Shown in pieces: positions 36,243 to 49,159 of a DNA stretch of 64,000 bases. Positions within the stretch are counted from its first letter, which is position 1. Each line of letters begins with the position of its first letter. The notes beneath the pieces are model-generated. The model ran no database searches and had not been told where the DNA came from. It was given only the letters and a program-made list of their open reading frames with translations. The DNA comes from Rhizopus arrhizus. Its lineage: Eukaryota > Mucoromycota > Mucoromycetes > Mucorales > Rhizopodaceae. The stretch lies in contig JAKZZE010000005.1 in the NCBI GenBank assembly GCA_024220505.1, forward strand, positions 1,696,501-1,760,500, in the 5' to 3' direction. Both the position numbers and the translations under genes were made by a program.

Positions 36243-37099
36243 TCAATTTAATTTAATTATTCTTTGTGATATAACAAATATAAACATAATTAATTTTTTG
36301 CGTTTTTTTTTATACCTCCAAATTGGAGTTAACTTTCTCTTTTGAGGAGATGATTCATCTTGATGATTAACGTCTTCCATCTTATGTTTCATACTTTTTT
36401 TTATATCGTTTAATCCTCGTTTTATAGTATCTGCTGTGTTCAAGGTATAATGCTAAAACTCAAAGTACATCAGTATTAAGTTACTATTTTTTTTTTTTTT
36501 TTTTTTTACCGACCTTGAAATTGAATAAATGACCAATTAAAGACTTGCTTTGGGACTTTAATTGAGATACTGTTGATGGTAGTATACATGCCTCAATGAA
36601 ATTAGCAACGTATAGATGATTATCAGCAGTGTTCAAAGACATAAAGTGCGCTTCTAGGCCTGAGATAATGACATGTTAAATATTTTGTCATGTAATAAAA
36701 TGAGAATTAGATTCCAATTTTGCCCATAATTTGTATATTCGTAATTTTTAATAAAGCCGCGTTTTCATCACTAATATTCAAACCAATTATTTGATTGTAG
36801 ATTACTTTCGCTTCAACTAGCAATTTACTCCTGTCTGTTTTGATTTTCTTTAGCCCAGAATATGGAGCAAATTCCATAGAAGAAACAGGATATTCGGTAT
36901 CATCGTATACCAAGATAAGTTTTGCATCCAATTTGAAAAATGTATGATCTTTATCATCACTAATTAAACCTCCCCCCCCCTATTCCTTGTAATTTAAGCC
37001 AATTTTTTCATAGACATAAATTTTATGTATATGATTATTGATATTAGATGATAAATCATTTATAGGATTGGTATTGTTTGACAATTTTTTATAAAGAAG
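36243..37099 (-). CDS. Unidentified gene, exon structure unresolved
   Basis: Several minus-strand segments look like one protein. Segment 1 (about 37099-36987) includes NTNPINDLSSNINNHIHKIY and ends at TAG beside a G9 run. Segment 2 (about 36975-36703) includes FFKLDAKLILVYDDTEYPVS and SKLLVEAKVIYNQIIGLNIS. Segment 3 (about 36662-36513) includes LEAHFMSLNTADNHLYVANF. Segment 4 runs from about 36450, with TIKRGLNDIKKSMKHKMEDV and SSPQKRKLTPIW. The intron between 3 and 4 is canonical GT-AG. The break between 2 and 3 has no GT donor; a GC donor within MG|GCAAAA is possible. No start ATG was located. I do not recognise the family. It may be a real fast-evolving gene, a recent pseudogene, or contain a homopolymer sequencing error at the G9. 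Confidence 0.4.
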
Positions 37100-37438
37100 T
37101 AATTATTAATCCTGATCCAGGAACTTGATCTGGTTTGTATTAAATTTTTGTTTCCATTTTCTTTTTCTTTCTTCCTCCTCTTATATTTATTCATATTTCA
37201 AATAATTTGCTCTTTTCTTTTTCCTTTTCTTTCTCTTTTTTCCCTTATTGTCCCCTAAGAAGGTTTTTTTATTCTCTTACATTCATAACTGACTCGGGCA
37301 ACATTGCACACTTCGTTGCTACATGCTCATTGCCATAAAATTTTAAAAAATAATAAAACCCAGAATTTAATAGTATATAATGCTAAGAACTGCGTTTGTT
37401 TATTCGACTTTTTTTTTTTTTTTTTTGAAATAACACAC

Positions 37439-38697
37439 ATGTCAGACTCAAAAAATAAAGCCCAGGCTCTCATCAAAGAAGGTAGTGAGGCGTTATATGA
37501 CAAAAAGTACAGCGTCAGTATTGATAAACTCGGCGAGGCATGTCAATTATTGTAAGAAAAAAAAATTTAAAGCAAAAAGCCAGCAAAAGAAAATTAACGC
37601 GTCATGTAGAGATCAGCTTAATGGCGATCTTGCGCCTGAAAATGGCGATGCTTATTTCATGTATGGAAAAGCTTTACTTCAATATGCTATTGAACAAAAT
37701 ACAGTACTTGGCCAATCTGCCCAAGCTTCCGCTACTGCTGTTGAGGAGCAACAAAAGGAAGTTACAGAAATTGAAGGTATATACAAGCATCAAAAGAGAA
37801 AATGAAAAGTAAACTAAAACAATTCCTCTTCAAAAGTCAAATCAAGTAATCCGCTTATTCAAATGGAATCTATTCCTGAATTTAGAGACGAGAATGATGT
37901 TGGTGAAGAAGAAGGGGAAGAGGAAGAGGAAGAAGGCAATGAAGAAGAAGGCGAGGCTGAGGATGATTTTGAGACAGCTTGGAATATTTTGGATGCTGCT
38001 CGTATTATTTTTGAAAAGAGCGACGATAAAGAAACACAATTAAAATTGGCAGATGTATATTTGTGTTTGGCAGATGTATCTCTTGAGATTGGTAAAATAT
38101 TAAAAACATCAAATTTATTAAAGGGAAATTCATTTTTGAAACAGAAAAATTCGACGATTCTTTGGGCGATTACGAGAAAGCAATTGAGATAAAAGAAAAG
38201 TATTTAGAAGAAGACAACAGAGAATTGGCAGAAGTTTATTACAGACATGCATTAGCATTAGAATTTTCCACAGAAAAGTATGACGATGCGCTTCCTGCAC
38301 TACAAAAGGCAATTTCTGTATTGAAGAAGAGATCAAATAAGCTGAAGCAAACTGAAAATGCCGATTCAAACGAAGAAATAACTAAGGAAATCAAAGAGCT
38401 TGATGAGCTTGTTTCTGATATGGAACTCAAGGTACACAAATGAATTAGCTATGTTGTAGAATAGCTTAATTTAACTTTTAGTAGGTTGAAGAATTGACAA
38501 CAAAGCAAGCCACGGAAAAAGAAGCTGCAAATATGTTGAAGCAAATGCTTGGTTATCAAACAAATGAAAACAACAATACAAAGCAATCTCTCAATACTGT
38601 TGCTATCAATGATTTATCAAACTTTGTTAAGCGAAAATCAAAAGAGGACGCTAAAAACAGTGGCTCAGAACAGCAAAAGAAACCAAAGTTGGAATAA
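37439..38697 (+). CDS. NASP/Sim3/Hif1-type histone chaperone
   Basis: Nuclear H3-H4 chaperone of the SHNi-TPR family. Exons are 37439-37551, 37610-37776, 37837-38091, 38145-38431 and 38485-38697 (345 codons, 344 aa). TPR-like helices: AQALIKEGSEALYDKKYSVS, then GDAYFMYGKALLQYA, LADVYLCLADVSLEIEKFDD, SLGDYEKAIEIKEKYLEEDN, and AEVYYRHALALEFSTEKYDD with ALPALQKAISVL. An acidic insertion (GEEEGEEEEEEGNEEEGEAE, about 116-137) interrupts the TPRs, as in NASP and Hif1, and is the histone-contacting feature of the family. A coiled coil and a C-terminal KKPKLE (probable nuclear signal) follow. Divergent from the unresolved gene to its left, with about 340 bp between them. Confidence 0.93.
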
Positions 38698-39085
38698 ATT
38701 ACATCTTTACATGTTTTTGTGGGGTACCTGCAGTGTTATTTTGTGAGGAATGGGTTTGGGATAAACTTACTACATAATCAAGCAGAAGCGTTATCGTATT
38801 TCCTTCTAGTATCATGAGTAGGCATTCAATTAAGCCAATTGTACTAGGATAAGGGCTACACAATAATATACTTTTATAGGTTTGAGCAATAACATACAGA
38901 AGAAATTAAATGAATCAATATTTCTGTTGAGCTGGCTTTTTTCTTCAAAAAAAAAAATGTACAGCTGCTTTCAAAGCATTTCCAAAAATAGTGTACGTGA
39001 CTTATTCTTTACAACCCCAGGATGTTTGTGTGTCTTGAAATTTTTTTTTTTGCTGTCAGAACTTTTCTTTTGTTGCTAATTAAAC
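38698..39085. other. Spacer between NASP and uL4m genes
   Basis: 388 bp, AT-rich, no ORF of interest. It holds the 3' flank of the histone chaperone gene and the promoter of the mitochondrial ribosomal protein gene. Confidence 0.4.
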
Positions 39086-39940
39086 ATGTCTTTATTAAAC
39101 ACATTATCTCGATCAGCTAGCCGTATTCCACTTGTAAAGAAAAATACAAATTTGCTTTTAGATAAATAATAACCCATGTTAATTGATAGATTACACAAAG
39201 TAGAGCATTTGCTTCTGTTGCTGAAAATGCACCCAAAGGTATTACCTAACTACCGATATTAGATTTGGTTATCTAATTAGTTTCTTTGTGTAGCTTTTCC
39301 AAATACAGTGCAAGCCTTTCTCCGTGATTTTAAAACAAATGAGCCAGTTGCAATAATCGATCTTGAAAAAGAAGTTTTTGGCGCACCCATTAGAAGAGAT
39401 ATTCTTCACCGAGTAGTTGTTTGGCAACGAGACAGTATGCGTCAAGGTACATCATCAACTAAAACTCGTTCCGAAGTGAGTGGTACTGGTAAAAAGGCAG
39501 CACCACAAAAGGGACGTGGTAAGGCAAGAGTGGGCGATATGAAAGCACCTCATTTTAGAAGTGGAGGTATTGCTTTTGGACCCAAACCTAGAGATCACAG
39601 CACAGATTTGCCTAGAAAAGTCCAGGAATTGGGTTTGCGAGTTGCCTTAAGTGCCAAGTACGCACAAGATCAGCTTATTGTTGTAGAAAGCCTTCAAAAC
39701 TTGGAAAGCCACAAGACTCGTGATTTGGCCCATATTATTGAAAATGCATATGACGGTTCCAAAATGTTGGTGGTTATTGACGAATGCAATAGAGATTTAG
39801 AATTGGCAGCTCGCAATCTTTCTAACTGTGAAATCATTCACGTTGAAGAAACGAATGTGTTGGACTTATTAACATATGACAAGTTACTCATTGAAAAGAA
39901 TGCTATTAAAACGCTGGAAGACGTTCTTAAGCCAGAATAA
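39086..39940 (+). CDS. Mitochondrial large-subunit ribosomal protein uL4m
   Basis: Structural protein of the mitochondrial 54S subunit lining the exit tunnel. Exons are 39086-39133, 39190-39238 and 39294-39940 (248 codons, 247 aa). The spliced N-terminus MSLLNTLSRSASRIPL then ITQSRAFASVAE is Ser/Arg-rich without acidic residues at first, a typical mitochondrial presequence. The mature part has uL4 signatures: VFGAPIRRDILHRVVVWQRD, the tunnel loop STKTRSEVSGTGKKAAPQKG and KARVGDMKAPHFRSGG, AFGPKPRDHSTDLPRKV and ALSAKYAQDQLIVVE. It ends KTLEDVLKPE. The first acceptor was chosen because the earlier AG near 39163 leads into stops. Confidence 0.95.
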
Positions 39941-41186
39941 ATTATCATTGTACAGAGTTAGACTTCCTTTATTTGTTATACATGATTTAACGATGAGCCT
40001 TTATTTATTCAAATGTAATATTTGCTATTTATATAGGATTTCCCTAATTAATTGCCGCTTAAAACTGTGATCTTATTGCTGATTTTGTCAGTAACAAGAT
40101 ACTACAGATTACACAATACAAGTTTTGTATTAGATATGTATTGTTTTAATACAAAGAGCAATTGAACTTGTTTTTGTTAAGACAGTATTATTAACACTCG
40201 ATTTTCTGGTGATATACTATGAATGCGTAACTGTATTTAATTTGATAATTAGAATTACTAAAGTATTCGATTGGCTCTATGTTGTATATTATAATCTAAA
40301 ATTCAGGAAATAGAAAAGATGCATTATAAAGAGTTAATTTTAAAAGCTTATACAAATATACATAATTTCTAATACATCTTGCAGAATATTACGTAGCTCA
40401 GTATCCACAGATAATCCTTCAATCATTATTTTAAAGTAGCGTAATAAGTTTGTTTTAGTAGTTACCGTCGTTCAGGGTATCAGCCAAAATGACTGCTAAG
40501 TTTTATGGAAGTTAATGACAATGTTCTCTTCGTCTTATGACCAAGTTAAAACAAGTGATTGGTTTGATGATATCTAATTTTGCAGCACTTAATTTTTTTT
40601 TTTTCCCAATTAGTGATTAAGTATTCTTACTATAAAGCTATCAAGCTTAAAAAGGTATTTAGAACAACAATTACTGTTTATCGTGACTAGAGTTGTAAAA
40701 TTATCGCATCGTAACGTACACATTTCTACAATATACAGGCTACACCTTTGTGAATAGATTTCTATGTTCTGTACTGCATTAATTACCACTGTTTTAATCC
40801 ATTTATTATTGCTACAGATATCATAGCGTAATTAAATATTTGGTTTAACTCGACATGAAATATATTCTCTCTGTAAAGTTTACTATCTGTAGCAGGTCTT
40901 TGCTATGCTCATGTATAAACTTATGTGTGGTATTTGGATCATCCATGTTTCCTTGTAATAATTAAGAAAACGGAATATTAGCAAACATAACATAACAAAA
41001 CTAAATAATCTTTTTGAAACGATAAATTGGCTTAATGAAATTAACTTTAGTCTGCCAATTATTGTAATTGGTAATGGCAGCAAAATGAAAAACTCAGTTG
41101 ACCAATCACAGCTTTAAATGGAAACTAATTGGGAAAATCATATATAAATAGCAATCAGAAGGGATTGATGTGTTTAATTGTTAAGA
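39941..41186. other. 1.2-kb intergenic region, no gene seen
   Basis: Uniformly AT-rich, lying between convergent genes (uL4m on plus, helicase on minus). Only short random ORFs. Confidence 0.5.
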
Positions 41187-43776
<2,590 letters not shown>

Positions 43777-44529
43777 ACTTACCACTTTTTAAAAATCTAA
43801 AAGAAAAAGCAAAAAAAAAAAGCACAAAAATTCAGCAAAGATGTTCAGAAATATCGCGTCCAGCTATCCAATTATAATTGTTGTCACATTCTCTTTTTTT
43901 CTTATTATCATTCGTAACTGATCTATAAACGCTTCAGGGTTAATAGTCTAACTAAATACATGCAGTTTTTATTAACTACGTGGTTCTCAGAAAAAAAAAA
44001 AAAAAGACTGAATTATCTTTTGTTATTAAGTTAAATGGTGGATCCACAATTTAAGAAATGCGAAAGTGATTTATGCTTTATTTCCTGTTAAAAGATAAAA
44101 CGTTTATAATCACGATACACAAGTATTCAGTAAATATTGTTATTTTGCTACTTATCTAAGGCTACTGCCTTTACATTTTATGATTTTTTGATAGATTGCC
44201 CATTATTTTCAAAGATGTTCATTATAGTCATTCTAAGTATAGCTTTTTTAGTTACAAGTTGACAACCTTTTAAAGGGCTTGTTACAGAATTTATGTAGAG
44301 AAATATATAGTGAATATGTACTTATGATTTTGTGACAATAAAATGATGTTACAATATGTTGTCGTCATCTTTTTAAAAGGATAAAGGAAGGAATAATTCA
44401 ATCTATTATTTGTAAGTAATCTCCTATTATTGTTATAAAATGTAGCATTGAAGGACACCAGTAATGGGCTGGAAACAGTAAGATGAAACGTTACATAAAA
44501 GAACTTTTATAAAGGAATTATCAAAGAGG
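43777..44529. other. Intergenic region upstream of the helicase gene
   Basis: Promoter side of the minus-strand helicase, then AT-rich non-coding sequence up to the LINE relic. No ORF I can support. Confidence 0.45.
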
Positions 44530-45120
44530 TTTCATGAAAGAACTAAAAGCGCTGGTGACATAGTCTCTGTCAACTGCCAAACGATATGCCTGTCAACAGT
44601 GCCATGAGCTGAATTTGCGTCTAGAAGCTCCAGAAAAAGCGCAATGTAGTAATATTGTTTAATAATGTAGCATATTTCAGAGAGACATAATGCTTGATTC
44701 AATGAGCTACGACACCTCCCAAAAATCTCCTTGGACAATGTCTAATGGAAGAGCTTCAAGTTGTAATGGATGCTTAAGAAAATGCTCTAGCATCTTTCTA
44801 AAGACAAAAGTTGGGCAAAATTGATGGCAGTTTGTAGGGTCCGAAGGTGATCCATCCTTATAGATTGATACAACGTGTGCTATTCTCCAATTTATTGATG
44901 TATACGATCATAGCCAGCAGAAACAGAAGAGCGAAACGAGAATAAATATGGTGATTGGCTTAATTGATTGAAATGTTTCAAATTGAAGGTTGTCAACTCC
45001 AAGTGCTTTCTTTGTTGGCAGGAGCTCAATGGCCGTTTTAACATCGTCAATTGTAAAAGATAGATCTTCGTCAAAGGGGCGAGAAGGTGTAAGTAAAGAG
45101 ACTCATGTATCACTTGGTGA

Positions 45121-45166
<46 letters not shown>

Positions 45167-45600
45167 CCAACCAGAAATAAACCAGAATCAGTATAAACAT
45201 CAGTTTTGTGGTTTTGTCCTAGCACAAAAAACGGTGAAGTTGTTCAGCTGAAGGTGATATCCAATTAGTGTATCATGTCGTATGTGACTGCTATTTGGTC
45301 TTTAGGTAAGGAGAAAGTGGTGTTTGTTTACAGCCTTTTCGAATGTTGAAGATGCCGCTCGGTGTCTTAGAATATACTTTTGCAGCCATTTGATGACAGA
45401 ATTAACGCCACATTTCTTTACACTTTTGATGAATGAGTTTACAGAGATAGGTACGGGCTTGCTGATGTTTTATCTAATAATTTAATTTATTAAGGCCTGT
45501 AGTTTTGTGCCATTTTCTATAATGCAATTCCCCTCGATCAAGGTCCCTTTCGTTTCTGCTGTCCAAAAGTCATGAAGTGGATCATTCTAGTACTGCTTGT
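44530..45600 (-). mobile_element. Decayed non-LTR retrotransposon (reverse transcriptase region)
   Basis: Minus-strand reading across stops and shifts gives LINE ORF2 sequence. The linker has SVKKCGVNSVIKWLQKYI and RHRAASSTFEKAVNKHHFLL. Then come SFTIDDVKTAIELLPTKKAL, WRIAHVVSIYKDGSPSDPTN and VFRKMLEHFLKHPLQ, which match reverse transcriptase blocks. LNQALCLSEICYIIKQYYYI and HGTVDRHIVWQ follow, the latter standing for the palm-domain YDTVDR. The element is incomplete at both ends: I see no endonuclease, no YADD region and no 3' tail. It contains a T44 tract on the plus strand. Boundaries are approximate. Confidence 0.75.
45123..45166. repeat. T44 homopolymer inside the LINE relic
   Basis: 44 uninterrupted T on the plus strand (A on the element's coding strand). 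Readable ORF2-like sequence lies on both sides, so this looks like a homopolymer expanded in place, or a poly(A) tail of something inserted there. Confidence 0.7.
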
Positions 45601-46070
45601 GCTCACAAAGTATATATAAATAGGAAGGTTTTTGAATACTTTAGTATCTTTGGTTAAAAAAATATTACACTGTCATAATTCTCCTCAATTCTTTCTATCG
45701 TAACTTTCAACTTTAGACTGACATGCAAGGCTGATCAATTTTGGATTGGCTTATTTATTTATAATTTGTTGTATTAATGTTTACGATGCCATTTTATGCA
45801 ACTTTAATTACATAAACTGTACTAGTTTTGAGTGCGTGATTGCGCCAAGTAGCAAATAATTATGAATTTTTTGAATTTAAAGACAGTGTAAGAAAGACGT
45901 GAATACATGGATGTATCCAATTTATTCAAAAAGTTAATTCATTTAAAAACACTTTTTTATAGTGCAAATTTACACTCTGAAAGAGAATATATTTTTATAT
46001 ATAAAATGTATGTGTATATTAAATTAAAATGAATAGTAAAGTTAGAATATGTTATTTTAAAAATAAACAT
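45601..46070. other. Intergenic, no gene seen
   Basis: AT-rich spacer between the LINE relic and the 3' end of the Ral-like gene. No coding sequence recognised. Confidence 0.45.
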
Positions 46071-46854
46071 TTAAAGAATAACACAGCAAGAATCTTTATC
46101 CGGGCTATTCTCTTGTTGTTGCTTAGCTTTTCTATCTCTTATTTGTCTCATCAGCATTGTATATACTTCTTCGACGTTTTGTCTAGTTTTTGCTGAAGTT
46201 TCAACATAAGGGCAATGCCACTCATTAGCTAAAGAATTAGCTTCACTTGCTGGCACTTTACGTAAATGTGCCAAATCAACCTTGTTACCGACTAAAATAA
46301 AAGGAATCTAAATAAGGAGAGAAAGAAAACTAGGTTTAGGAGAAAAGAGTATAGGAAGACTCTAATTTCAACATTTACCGTTTCATCATCCAAAACTCTC
46401 AAGATTTGATCACGAAACTCTTGAGTGTGTTCAAGGGATTCTTGTTCACAAACTGAGAAAACGCAAAGAAACCCTTCGCCTGATCTATAATAATTATCAC
46501 GGATCTAAAAGAAAATAATTTAGCTTTCAAAAAGAACCCCCTTCATGTATACAAGTTAGATTTTACAGCTGCATATTCTTCTTGACCTGCTGTATCCAAA
46601 ATATCAATTTGGCATTCTTGGCCGTCTAGTACAACCTTCTTACGATAAGCTAATAAAAATGTTAAGTTTAATTATTTATCCTTTTGGTGTGTGCTTTTGT
46701 TTATTATCTTACAGTCAGCTTTTGTTGGATCGTATTCTTCAACAAAATCACCATACATGTACTGTAAAGTTAGTGCAGATTTTCCAACACCACCAGAACC
46801 AACCATAATAATTTTATGAAGTGGAAGTGATTGTTTTGCCTTTGATTTAGCCAT
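46071..46854 (-). CDS. Ral-like small GTPase
   Basis: Membrane-bound Ras-superfamily switch. In animals Ral controls exocyst-dependent secretion; that role here is inference. Exons on the minus strand are 46854-46713, 46649-46567, 46504-46379 and 46307-46071 (196 codons, 195 aa). The P-loop is GSGGVGKS (19-26). Switch I reads [18 protein letters not shown], the Ral-type KADS effector rather than Ras IEDS. Switch II is [20 protein letters not shown]. The NKVD and ETSAK base-binding motifs are present. The protein ends SCCVIL, a CaaX box (CVIL) whose final Leu predicts geranylgeranylation. All nucleotide-binding motifs are intact. Rsr1 or Rap is the alternative, but the effector loop favours Ral. 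Confidence 0.93.
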
Positions 46855-49159
46855 TATTACTTTTTTCTACTTGTTGTCTTTTGCTGAGTATACAGGGGAA
46901 AAAAAGTTAAAAAAAAGAAAGAAAGGTGAAAACTATTCATTGTAATTAATAAAAATTAAAACAAAAAGGCCGGAGAATGAATTTATTTTTATAAAAAAAA
47001 AGTAAAAAGGCCCTATTTAAATAATGCATTGTTCATCTTGCCCTTTAGGCGAAATATTCTTTCTCTTTACTTTTCTATCTAAATATAAAGTACCTTTAAA
47101 GTATTTTGTAATGCTCCTATAAAACATATATGTCCAAAGATAATTACGTAAAATGGAAAGAAAAGAATGATAGCCACGTTCTTTTGATAGTGCTATTGCT
47201 GTTCTTAACTCCGTGCAGCTTATCCCTTTTAAATTTTGTATTTAAGCCATTCTATAAGTAATATTTAAATTTATTAAACACGTCCATAAAGCTCAAAAGC
47301 AACTTGAGCTATAAGAAATGATTACTTACTTATGGTAAATAGACAAGATAATGCTTCTTTCCTACATTCTTTGTTACAAACTAATAAAATTGTAATTATA
47401 CAAATTGATAAGTGATCTTTGTAAAAGACAAAGCTTTAATTCATCACTTGGTTACAAGCTTAATGTCTTATTACACTTTAGCTCAAAACTTATTGTTCGT
47501 ATGCTATTTTTGCCAATTACACAAAATAAAATACCTTTTTTCCAAAAAGAGACTTCAACTGGCTTGTGGCTGGTATTATTATCAAAAAATAGATATCAAC
47601 AACATTTCATTTGAAACAGAATGCTCTTCAAGCCCTAGTGTCGCAGTTACACGAACGTACTTGTTTGCATGAGACAGTTTTTTTTGTTAGGTGATACAAC
47701 CCTAAATCATTACTGCCATTTACGACATCAAAGCTCATGGGTGAACAAATAAATGATTTATTCTTTCTCTTTAAAGTGCGCCCTTGTTCTTTTACTTGCC
47801 TTTAAACCCTTTGCAATTTGTTTATGCTATTTTAATTCTGCATTGGATTATACTCTTACATAGTTCTTTTTTTTATGAGAACTATTATTAAAGAAAGCTA
47901 CTCATCTTCCCTATAAAAAGTGCTTAACACCCAAAATACTTCTTCCCTTTTCTTTTCCGCTCTATTAACTCGGGTGTAAGTTCCGGTAAAGGATGGAAGA
48001 TGGTTATCCCACCATACAAAATAGGACTGATTTAAAATGTAGGTCATTATAAGACAGACAACACGTCATTAGTTTAACAAGAATAAGCCTCAAGGGCCAT
48101 ACATAGAAATTAGTCGTTATGTGTCTTTTAACTCGATTATTTTAGACATAATTATGAAAAGATAAACATATAACGCCGTTACATGCTTCGTACTCTCTTT
48201 TGTGAATGTACGCTCAATGGTCTGTTCCTGATAAAATTTTGTTTATCAGCTTTATTTTCGGATTCAAGTTAGTCAGATTTACTACATCATTTGTATAGCT
48301 TTATTATAGAATGAAGCCATTGAACGACTTTAGTACGAGTATCAAAGAGTCAATTTTGATACACATGCAAATAGCTGATTATTATGCAGACTTTAATGCA
48401 AGCCGGTGCACTGTATCAAATTTACTCATGTAAGGTGGTCCTTTGCTAGTATTAGCTTCTTTTTATAGTGTCTTTTGTGTTTTGATTCTTTATTTACATG
48501 GCTTCATTTATCGCAATTTTTTATAGAGTTTTTTAAATCTTTTTGTTACAGCCATTTTATTTATTAATAGGCTAAGCATTCTTATAAAGATTACATCCCC
48601 CCAAATACCCTGTAAAGTAACTTGATTATTATAATTTATGATCTTGATAAAGATGGCACGTCACTTTGCTTTCTGTTATCTATTTGATCTGTTAGCGTCT
48701 CATTTGAACTACAGTTTACTTCTGTTACTAGAGATGTATATCTGGAGTTTGAACTATAGTCTACTGAAAATGAATTGAATAAAACTGAAAAACTAGTATT
48801 CTGTGTTGACGATTGGTCAACGCTGTTTACAAGTATTCATTCTTCCAATGCTCTTGCTTGGATTTCATCCAATAGATTTGTATTGGGTTTAGTTTTCAGA
48901 GGCATTGGCTGTGGTTGTTGTAACAAAAAACATTCAAGTAAAAGGTAATCAGTAGGTTATCGGTATGCTTAGAGAGACTTTATATCCTTCTTTTTGCTTT
49001 TAGTCTCGTAAACTTTTTGCTCTACAAGCTTATTATTTCTCATTTTGATCCCTTAGGTTTTAGGTATACTACATCGTTACACAAACCGTTGATTTAAATC
49101 TCAGAAACCAAAACCAACAACTGATGATTGTTCAAACGATATTACCCATCTTTAATAAA
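46855..49159. other. 2.3-kb intergenic region, no gene seen
   Basis: AT-rich sequence with short ORFs only. A 40-codon ORF at about 48311-48433 has a vaguely helix-turn-helix look but is too short to support. No RNA gene recognised. Confidence 0.45.

Noticed and set aside
47405..47672. Two overlapping plus-strand ORFs of 69-86 codons
   Set aside because: Hydrophobic, AT-driven composition with no conserved motif or splice partner.
48311..48433. 40-codon ORF with a helix-turn-helix-like look
   Set aside because: Too short, with no continuation or transposase motifs nearby.
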